From NCBI GenBank assembly GCA_020636155.1, contig JACJYM010000007.1, positions 62,001 through 126,000 of the forward strand: DNA of 64,000 nucleotides, given 5' to 3'. The position numbers were made by a program, and so were the translations under genes. Positions 44,955 through 52,424 of this stretch are shown here, piece after piece. This DNA is from Lewinellaceae bacterium. Lineage in GTDB: Bacteria; Bacteroidota; Bacteroidia; Chitinophagales; Saprospiraceae. The stretch's first letter is position 1, and the number at the start of each line of letters is the position of its first letter. Under the pieces are notes generated by a model. The model had not been told where the DNA came from. It searched no databases and was given only the letters and a program-made list of their open reading frames with translations.

Positions 44955-46640
44955 ATGAAAAAAATACTACATATCATCTTAATATTAGGTAGCGCAGTAC
45001 TACAAGGGCAGAAGTATCAGGACGTAGGGCAATTTACGCCGGGGATAGCCGTATATGGAATGCAAGAATCTGTCGATGGACATCGATATTTAATTACTAC
45101 AACGGGGAATGAAGGATATCAATATAATGGGGAAGATATTTTTGAGCCATTTTATAATTCTGATAGACAATTTTTAATCCTCAAAATGAATGATAAGAAT
45201 GATATTATTGACTATGAACAAATAATAAATACAGGCAAAAGTTTTGGTTTAGGGGCTCAATATTCTAATAATTTAGTGATCAATGATAAAAGCGAAATAT
45301 TCTTCCCCATCTCACAGTACACAGACTCCTTGATATATAGAGGCGAATTACTCTCTTATGCACCGGACAGTTCCAGTAATCTGGGAGGCGTGATAGGCAT
45401 GGATTCTGACTTGAATATCATCTTCAAGAAATTTTTTCCACAGGATGTATTTGTCCAGTCCGTAGAGACATGGAATGATAGAGTGTATGTGATGGGAAAT
45501 TTTAGGGGAGACTCCATTACGATGCATGGCGTGACCTTACATTATATAGAGGAGTTTGCAAGTACAGGCTTGGGTACCAATTATATCATGGTTTTTGACC
45601 AGCATACAGGCGAGGTCTTGTTTAGCGATGTGTTTGGGAATTCTTATGAATGTAGCAGTTACAATTCCTCCATCAGCAAAAATGGAGATATAGCAATTAA
45701 TTCGGCATGTTTAGGATATGTTCAAAAATTTCAAGACACCTCTATTGAGACATCAGGAGTTGGTTTAGGACAAAATGCAGTTTTATTCGTAATGGATAAG
45801 GATTATAAAGTCAAGTACAGCTATGATGTGGCAAAATATTCAGCAAGGGGGTATATCGGAAATTTTAATTACGACGATGACGGCAACTTATATTGTGGTG
45901 TAGGTTCGTCTTATTATATGTCATTTAATGACGAAGAAGTGGTAGAGGGATTGCCTAATGCTGCATGGTTAGCAGGAGTTATAAAATTGGACGCTGAGGG
46001 TAAGACTATCTGGTATAATATAACGGCATCATATGCATATACAAATTTTAGATCACTATTTTTAGTAAATAATGGAGTAATGTTTATCATGAGTGTTGAA
46101 AATATACTTTATGGCCTGAATGGTAGCGAGATTATAGTGCCCAGTGAAAACTATGAAGTCTATCTTGGCAAGCTAGACAGCGATGGGAAGGAAGCGAGTT
46201 ACCAAAAAGTTTCGAGATTCTATATAGAAAGCATGACAGGGGTAGAAGATGGTCGTAAAGTCTTGATGGTGGCAAGGATAAAGGATCCAGAATTTCACGA
46301 ATATATACCTGAGCTTGACAAAACCCTTACGGACTATTATAATAAATTCATATTCGAGATAGATATAGACAGTTTGACGGATAGTAAAGACTTACAGTTG
46401 GCTGCAAATGAAGCATACAAGATATATCCCAATCCTGTAACAAAAAGTGGAGTGCTACACATACCGGAAGTAGAAGACCAAGATGTTAGATTAATGGATA
46501 TGAATGGCGCGATGGTATGTACACTGAGACTTAATAATGAAAGAATAAATATGGCAGATTATGATATAAATACAGGGATGTATATCCTAGAATTTAGAGT
46601 AGAGGAACGGATAATAGGACAACGTATATTGATAGAATGA
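44955..46640 (+). CDS. T9SS cassette protein, copy E (intact)
   Basis: 561 residues. V1 begins with a unique segment (GIAVYGMQESVDGHRYLITT) and ends with a segment shared with D (SFGLGAQYSNNLVINDKSEI). The constant block is identical. V2 is almost that of A (SACLGYVQKFQDTSIETSG), with copy-D wording in places (DKDYKVKYSY). The sorting domain has a few private changes (RLMDMNGAMVCTL, EERIIGQRILIE). The pattern of patchy identity to different neighbours is what gene conversion leaves. Confidence 0.88.
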   Translation: MKKILHIILILGSAVLQGQKYQDVGQFTPGIAVYGMQESVDGHRYLITTTGNEGYQYNGEDIFEPFYNSDRQFLILKMNDKNDIIDYEQIINTGKSFGLGAQYSNNLVINDKSEIFFPISQYTDSLIYRGELLSYAPDSSSNLGGVIGMDSDLNIIFKKFFPQDVFVQSVETWNDRVYVMGNFRGDSITMHGVTLHYIEEFASTGLGTNYIMVFDQHTGEVLFSDVFGNSYECSSYNSSISKNGDIAINSACLGYVQKFQDTSIETSGVGLGQNAVLFVMDKDYKVKYSYDVAKYSARGYIGNFNYDDDGNLYCGVGSSYYMSFNDEEVVEGLPNAAWLAGVIKLDAEGKTIWYNITASYAYTNFRSLFLVNNGVMFIMSVENILYGLNGSEIIVPSENYEVYLGKLDSDGKEASYQKVSRFYIESMTGVEDGRKVLMVARIKDPEFHEYIPELDKTLTDYYNKFIFEIDIDSLTDSKDLQLAANEAYKIYPNPVTKSGVLHIPEVEDQDVRLMDMNGAMVCTLRLNNERINMADYDINTGMYILEFRVEERIIGQRILIE

Positions 46641-46729
46641 AACCTATCCCCCTCTGGAGGGGGTGCTCGAAGAGCGGGGGAGGAAAAATCAGCGTAATCC
46701 ATTAATCCGCGGTAATCCGCGATTCAGAC
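46641..46729. repeat. Fold-back repeat FR13 (right half, array end)
   Basis: Abuts the TGA of copy E; right arm AATCCGCGGTAATCCGCG. No further copy is seen downstream. Confidence 0.9.
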
Positions 46730-46769
46730 AAAAAAGAATAATAAACACAATTAATAAAAACCTTAGATT

Positions 46770-49718
46770 ATGAAAAAGATCATTTTAGTACTACAATTGG
46801 CAATCATACCATTCATGGCCTTTTCTCAGCTGAAAAAGCAAGAATCGACCATGTCAATTGGTGCAAATAAGGACTTCGTCAATTCTCTATCTGCGCAGAT
46901 AAATACTTATCGCCTTGGTCAATTGGACGATCGCAATACATTCAGCTATAAGCTATCAAGTATTAATGATAGATTGATTATAGGTAGAATGTATGTGTAT
47001 GATAGTTACTATCAAGGTAAAAGAATACTAAATGGACAATCCAAACTCATATTGGGTAAAAATAGTCAGATAAGAAGCATTCATACCTTTGAACAAATTC
47101 ATAATATAATAGATGAAAGATCAGTAAATGCGGAAAATAAAATAAAGGATTACCTAGACTATGAGGGTAAATACGAAATTACAAATGAGGAATCCGGCTA
47201 CTATGTGGTCAATGATCAATTGGTATCCGCGACGAAATATGTAGTGCAAACTGAAAAAATCAACTTTCCAAGAGAGGTAGTTTGGTCGATAGTGGATGGT
47301 CAAGTATTGAATGACATCTATGCACCCTATAGAAGCTATAAAACTGTAATACAAAATGAAAGTAAAGACCAACCAACCAATAGAGGAGTCTTAGGGTGTA
47401 CAGATATCAATAGTAATACTAACAATATAAAAATCCATGAAATAGACCCTACTACCAATCAAAACACGGTGGATCGATTGGATCCTTGCGTATGCTATGA
47501 TGATGTATCCTCTAAATATAAATTTGGAGATTGTGATTTTACAGATCTTAGTCTAAGTGGAAGTCAGAATCCAGTGGAAACTGCCAATGAGTTTTATTAC
47601 AATCCCACTGGAGAGAGTGATAAATATGGCGCTGTATTTTTACACTATAGTTTTTTAGAAATAGCTAATAATCTTGATTCAGAATCTAGTCTTAATGTGG
47701 GAACGGACTTTACTTATGGATTCAAAGGTGTTACGATTCCAATAGCAAATTATTCTGGAGGACTATTAAACATAGGTGATAGAAAATTGGACTCAGGTAA
47801 TACGGAAATATATCCTGCACTTCATCATGATTTGTTCCACATTGCGGCCGCCTATTTTGATAAAGCCCTACAAGACAATGGGGGAGTTTCTAATTACTAC
47901 CTTAGATTAGGGGAAAAATACTATTTAGCACAGTCCTATTTATACCAACACAAAGGTAAATCACTTACTGACAAGCAATGTTTTAAGTATGGTGGCTTGA
48001 GCTCAACAAACAGTAGCGAAGGCCTTCCAAAACATTTTGTAAATTACGAAAATTCTGATTGTTCCAAATTAAATGCAGCGGAAGATGATAAAGAATATAC
48101 CACCCAAGCCATCGCCACCTACTTCACTCAAGTAGCCCTGGCGCTAAGCTCCACTGGCGCTACCGATGGCTTCACAAAAGTAGATCAGTGGGTGGCGAAT
48201 ATTGTCTCGGATGCCGATAATGTCGGTGACTTTATGATTGATGCACTGCAGTCGGCCACCATATTGAATGAAATCGACTCTACCCTACTCAATAATGTCG
48301 ATCGGTGTGTTCTCGGCAGTATTATGAAAGAATATTTTAAAGAATGCGATTTTTCGGCAGGTTTTGACAGCCTTCTCGTGAGTTCAGATTATTGTAACAC
48401 TGGGGCATTGACTTTTAATACTTATAATGATGCGAATGGAAATGGGATCCAAGACATCGGAGAAAACCCCATCAAAAATATCCCAATTACCATAAATTCC
48501 GAAAAACACTTGTCCAATCAAAATGGTAAAGTCCATGTGGAATATACTGATACTTTGTTATATGCTAAAATTCTCATACCGGAATTTTTCACCCAATCCG
48601 AAGGAGACACATCATACACCTTTACAAAGCCAATAAATGGATTTAGGAGTGACCATATTGATATTGGACTTCAACTAAAAGAAAACATATTCGAGGCGAC
48701 AATCAGTCATGTCAGCACTCCCCTAATATGCAACCAGCAAGCTCAATTACCTATCATCGTTTCCAATGAAAGCTCAGAATCCATTTCATTTGAGATAAAA
48801 ATGAAAATTGATGACAAGCTCGAAGTTTTAGATATTGATACAGAATCCTATGATATTGACAATCAAAATAATGTAATTATAAATCTGGACAGTCTAGCAC
48901 CATTTGCTGAGACATCAATACATATTCAAGTTAAGAATCCGGGTACTGATGCCATTGGTGAAATATTAGAAATGAGTGGAGGTATATTTACGAATGTTTT
49001 TGGTAGTGCTATTCTGCTTGATACCCTACATGTTAGTAGACCATTATTATGTTCTTATGACCCCAATGACAAATATTCAAATATTTCCAGAGACGAACCC
49101 AACTATATCCAATCCGGCACACGGTTAGACTATACCATTCGTTTTCAAAATACAGGAAATTACAAAGCTTCTTTTGTCAGATTAGTCGATCCACTTGATG
49201 AATCAATGGATTTAAGTAGCATAGAGGTTCTTTCAGCCTCTCATGAATACGAATTTTATGTTGTAGATGGTCAGATTATTGTAGATTTTGAAAATATTAA
49301 TTTACCGGATAGTACGTCAAATCCTGAGGCAAGTAAGGGGTATTTTCAATTTAGAATTAACACAATGGAATCTTTAGCCGAAGGCACAGAAATAAGCAAT
49401 ACAGGGCAAATTTATTTTGATCAAAACCCAGCGATTATAACAAATACAACGATACACACCATCGAAGAAACTGTAGGAATTGAAGATGTATTACAAAAGA
49501 GCCTTAAAGTATTTCCCAATCCAGGAGGTGAATATTTATTCATTTCAGAGGAAAGTCCTTTTCATCTCGAGATTGTAAATCAACTTGGAATTCAGGTTTT
49601 TTCATCTAATGGATTCAAAGAATATCAGGTCAAAACTTCCAATTGGCCGGTAGGCATATATTTTATAAAAAATTTAGATTCAGAAAATTATATAAAGTGG
49701 TTGAAAATCAAAGAGTAG
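46770..49718 (+). CDS. Large T9SS protein with peptidase-like N-terminal region
   Basis: 982 residues. The signal peptide ends near MAFSQ. Residues about 20-190 resemble the propeptide (FTP-like) region of thermolysin-family proteases (YYQGKRILNGQSKLILG, VVWSIVDGQVLNDIYAPYRS). An ALHHDLFHIAAAYFDKA segment near 360 places an HDxxH where M4 peptidases have HExxH, so activity is uncertain. A prealbumin-like module (TYNDANGNGIQDIGENPI) follows at about 550-620. A conserved-repeat domain (CSYDPNDK, LDYTIRFQNTGNY, GQIYFDQNPAI) covers about 765-900, and a T9SS sorting domain (LKVFPNPGGEYLFISEE) ends it. The gene lies directly after the cassette array but is not a cassette copy. Confidence 0.75.
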   Translation: MKKIILVLQLAIIPFMAFSQLKKQESTMSIGANKDFVNSLSAQINTYRLGQLDDRNTFSYKLSSINDRLIIGRMYVYDSYYQGKRILNGQSKLILGKNSQIRSIHTFEQIHNIIDERSVNAENKIKDYLDYEGKYEITNEESGYYVVNDQLVSATKYVVQTEKINFPREVVWSIVDGQVLNDIYAPYRSYKTVIQNESKDQPTNRGVLGCTDINSNTNNIKIHEIDPTTNQNTVDRLDPCVCYDDVSSKYKFGDCDFTDLSLSGSQNPVETANEFYYNPTGESDKYGAVFLHYSFLEIANNLDSESSLNVGTDFTYGFKGVTIPIANYSGGLLNIGDRKLDSGNTEIYPALHHDLFHIAAAYFDKALQDNGGVSNYYLRLGEKYYLAQSYLYQHKGKSLTDKQCFKYGGLSSTNSSEGLPKHFVNYENSDCSKLNAAEDDKEYTTQAIATYFTQVALALSSTGATDGFTKVDQWVANIVSDADNVGDFMIDALQSATILNEIDSTLLNNVDRCVLGSIMKEYFKECDFSAGFDSLLVSSDYCNTGALTFNTYNDANGNGIQDIGENPIKNIPITINSEKHLSNQNGKVHVEYTDTLLYAKILIPEFFTQSEGDTSYTFTKPINGFRSDHIDIGLQLKENIFEATISHVSTPLICNQQAQLPIIVSNESSESISFEIKMKIDDKLEVLDIDTESYDIDNQNNVIINLDSLAPFAETSIHIQVKNPGTDAIGEILEMSGGIFTNVFGSAILLDTLHVSRPLLCSYDPNDKYSNISRDEPNYIQSGTRLDYTIRFQNTGNYKASFVRLVDPLDESMDLSSIEVLSASHEYEFYVVDGQIIVDFENINLPDSTSNPEASKGYFQFRINTMESLAEGTEISNTGQIYFDQNPAIITNTTIHTIEETVGIEDVLQKSLKVFPNPGGEYLFISEESPFHLEIVNQLGIQVFSSNGFKEYQVKTSNWPVGIYFIKNLDSENYIKWLKIKE

Positions 49719-49796
49719 TATTGAGTTAAGATATCAATTATCTCGATACAATCGATTCCTAATACCTTGCACAATCACTTAAAATAATTAGTAAAA

Positions 49797-49836
49797 AAAG
49801 ATGAGCCGATATTTCGAATCTTACCGACTCATCTTT
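49797..49836 (+). terminator. Bidirectional terminator between convergent genes
   Basis: Arms AAGATGAGCCG and CGACTCATCTT pair over about 11 bp with one mismatch, around the loop ATATTTCGAATCTTAC. A-rich and T-rich flanks lie on each side. It separates the 46770 gene from the PUL. Confidence 0.8.
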
Positions 49837-49862
49837 ATTATTTCATAGAACTTAAAAATTAC

Positions 49863-51458
49863 TTATTTTACAACCAGTTTTTGTACCTGCTGTCTTCCAT
49901 CTTTAAGAGTCGCTTTGATTAAATATAATCCTGATTGGATACCTGTCATCTCCATCTCGCCAGAATATGAACTGGTGATAAGTTGTCCATTAAGGTTTAA
50001 TAATTCCAAATCAACTACATTTTCAGATGCATGAAGCCATTGTCCGACCTGTACAGGATTCGGAAACATTGAAAAAGCAGTCTTCGTGTCTAGGTCATGA
50101 GTCGCACTTCCTAATTTTGAAAAATATACATTGTCAACATAGAGTATTCCTTGTCCATAAGGTACGCTGCTGATGATATATTGGTTTACATCGCTGAAGG
50201 AAGTCATTCCAGCACTTTCAAAATCAGACAATGGAATTTCAAGAGTCATCCACTCGCCTTGCGTTACCGGAAATGTAAGTTCAGCCTCTGTGTCACCATT
50301 GGCTCCACCATAACCATCACCTAGAAAGTCCACCAATTTTATTTTAAATTCTGTCATATTCGGTGACCAAATATCCATATTGAAAAATACCATTTCTGAA
50401 GCATCAACAGGTACAGACACGGTTTCTATTCCATTGAATCCCAATGCAGTATATTTCTTCGTTGGGTTACCTGCGATTTCAACATCTTCAATTGCCGAAT
50501 TACTCCAATCCGTGTGCCAAGTATCGACAGTGACGTCTGTGTACAAATCGCTAAACAAAGAAATCACATTGATCTCTTGCTCTGACGGATCTGGTGCAGC
50601 CTCAGCTGGCGAATCAAAATAAAAATTCACCGAATAGACACTTTCTATCAGACCATTACCACTAGTCACTGCTACAGTTGCTGTACCCGGCAAACTACTC
50701 GCTTGCGTAATAACAGTGCTTGCAGCTTGATCGGTAGGTGTAGCCGCGGTAATCATAGGAATATCCGTCGTGCCTCCTGGAAGTCCATAATTATAAGAAT
50801 AGATACCTGAGCCAAAACCCGGAATAGTCGTTCCATCCACTTGCAGGTCTGCCAAAGTCGCATCAGTACCTGAAGTCACCGGCTCTTTCCAGAAGTAAAT
50901 ATTGTCCACATAGATATCGAATGGTGTCGTATTAGCACTGCCATCACCATTAAATTGCCCATCAAATTTCATTTGAATCACGTTGTTCCATGACATTCCT
51001 CCAAACACCGATTTTGGAAGATCGACACTACTCCATGCACCAGGGTTCAATGGCACTTCTACCAAGACCTCTGATGGCCCTTCTCCACTATTATCGATTG
51101 GGGTAATTTTCACTAGTCTATCAGTCCCTGCGGCTACCCAAATATCGACATGAAGATATTCCATCAAGGAAGCATCTTGCGAATTATCGATAAACTCCGT
51201 GCCTTGGTAAGTGAAATTAGGATATGCCAATATGACGTCTCCCGTACCCGGATCGTAAGCTGGATTGACCAAGGTAAAGCCCGGCTGACCCCAGTTAGGG
51301 TCATAATTTACATTAGAAATGGTAGAATAAGTATCTCCGTAAATACTGATCACGTCTGCCGCCTCTCTACTTGGAGGATTCCCAGCATTATCCGTCGGTT
51401 GTGCTTGCAAAGCAAATGAAAATATGCTTGCAAATAACAAAGTAAAAATTGATTTCAT
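49863..51458 (-). CDS. T9SS-sorted carbohydrate-binding protein of the PUL
   Basis: 531 residues. The signal peptide ends near ALQAQ. Two modules of about 150 residues (about 35-190 and 290-445) each start with DVISIYGDTY or NVISLFSDLY and end in IYVDNIYF or LYVDNVYF, a jelly-roll pattern typical of glycan-binding domains in laminarin loci. A cadherin-like beta-sandwich sits between them (ATLADLQVDGTTIPGF). The last ~75 residues are a T9SS domain (FSMFPNPVQVGQWLHASEN). The modules match those of the partial protein at 61904-64000, so it is likely to bind the same glucan at the cell surface. Confidence 0.82.
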   Translation of the reverse strand: MKSIFTLLFASIFSFALQAQPTDNAGNPPSREAADVISIYGDTYSTISNVNYDPNWGQPGFTLVNPAYDPGTGDVILAYPNFTYQGTEFIDNSQDASLMEYLHVDIWVAAGTDRLVKITPIDNSGEGPSEVLVEVPLNPGAWSSVDLPKSVFGGMSWNNVIQMKFDGQFNGDGSANTTPFDIYVDNIYFWKEPVTSGTDATLADLQVDGTTIPGFGSGIYSYNYGLPGGTTDIPMITAATPTDQAASTVITQASSLPGTATVAVTSGNGLIESVYSVNFYFDSPAEAAPDPSEQEINVISLFSDLYTDVTVDTWHTDWSNSAIEDVEIAGNPTKKYTALGFNGIETVSVPVDASEMVFFNMDIWSPNMTEFKIKLVDFLGDGYGGANGDTEAELTFPVTQGEWMTLEIPLSDFESAGMTSFSDVNQYIISSVPYGQGILYVDNVYFSKLGSATHDLDTKTAFSMFPNPVQVGQWLHASENVVDLELLNLNGQLITSSYSGEMEMTGIQSGLYLIKATLKDGRQQVQKLVVK

Positions 51459-51501
51459 ATCAAAAATTTTTAATTAAGAAATATTGTTTTTATAAATCAT
51501 T

Positions 51502-52419
51502 CTAAAACTTTAGCTTTTCGTTTTTGTCCCATAGTCCCCAATAAGCACCAACCTCACCCTCCGCATTGACTTTCCATGATTCATCAAAAGATGAAAAGTA
51601 AAATACTTCAATATTATGGGATACGGACCACAATTGTATATTTATAAAATATTTTAAAAAATTCTCATAGTTCGCCACTGCTCCCTTGAGGGAATCACCT
51701 AGACTTGGCCATCCGGTTTCCGTGATAATCATTTTTTTGCCGTTGGCGGCCATTTCCGTTTGCCGAACCATGGATTTTATGTGTTCTAATGAATACTCTA
51801 ATGGACAGCCTTCCCAGAATGGATAGCAATTTGACAAAATCACATCGCATGCCTCTGCGAGGTCGGGATGATCTGTAAATTCATAGTATGCATCGACATA
51901 TCCCACGGGTATATCTGCCGGAATCGCTTCCTTCACTCTTTTTAAATATTGCAAGAGTTGAGATTTAGAAAGCTCATTTCTGTACAGCACTTCATTTCCG
52001 ACGGCTGCGATGTCTACGAGGCCTTCATGAGCCATGTTTACCAAGGATTCGATTTCCTTCTCATTGTTATCCAAATTATCAGACAACCATGCACCGACTA
52101 GGGTATTAAGACCTGCCTTTTTAGCAACTTTGGGAATATGTTCATTTCCTTCAATACACGAAAAAGATCGTATCCACTGAGTATGGGGTTTGAGTATATT
52201 CATCCGTCTTTCAACTTGTTCTACGGAGATAATGTCACCGGGTTTTTGATTGTCCTCGTATAGACTAAAGCATAATCCATGAATACCATTATTGAGGATT
52301 TCCAAGCATCGATTTTTTAACTCATCTATGTTAATTGTGTCAATGACATTATTAGAACCTTCGTCAGTTTGACTAATCTCAATTTTATTCCATAGGTATT
52401 TTTCTCCTCTGCATGACAT
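51502..52419 (-). CDS. Cytoplasmic GH17 beta-1,3-glucanase-like enzyme
   Basis: 305 residues without a signal peptide. GH17 signatures: acid/base E143 in AAVGNEVL and nucleophile E234 in IITETGWPS, plus FYFSSFDESWK near the end. It is a close paralogue of the C-terminal domain of the gene just upstream (same ending, WGLWDKNEKLKF) and starts 5 bp after that gene stops. It should hydrolyse or transglycosylate short beta-1,3-glucan oligosaccharides after uptake. Confidence 0.87.
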   Translation of the reverse strand: MSCRGEKYLWNKIEISQTDEGSNNVIDTINIDELKNRCLEILNNGIHGLCFSLYEDNQKPGDIISVEQVERRMNILKPHTQWIRSFSCIEGNEHIPKVAKKAGLNTLVGAWLSDNLDNNEKEIESLVNMAHEGLVDIAAVGNEVLYRNELSKSQLLQYLKRVKEAIPADIPVGYVDAYYEFTDHPDLAEACDVILSNCYPFWEGCPLEYSLEHIKSMVRQTEMAANGKKMIITETGWPSLGDSLKGAVANYENFLKYFINIQLWSVSHNIEVFYFSSFDESWKVNAEGEVGAYWGLWDKNEKLKF

Positions 52420-52424
52420 GTTTT

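Noticed and set aside
35951..46640. Diversity-generating retroelement as the source of cassette variation
   Set aside because: No reverse transcriptase is in the window, and differences are block exchanges and indels, not adenine-directed substitutions at a variable repeat.
35804..46729. CRISPR-like array from regularly repeated sequences
   Set aside because: Units are about 88-132 bp, separated by whole genes or 5 bp, not by uniform 30-40 bp spacers, and no cas genes are present.
35804..46729. Insertion sequence explaining the duplications
   Set aside because: No transposase ORF or target-site duplication is visible; only the GxxExxY gene and the fold-back repeats are available as mobility candidates.
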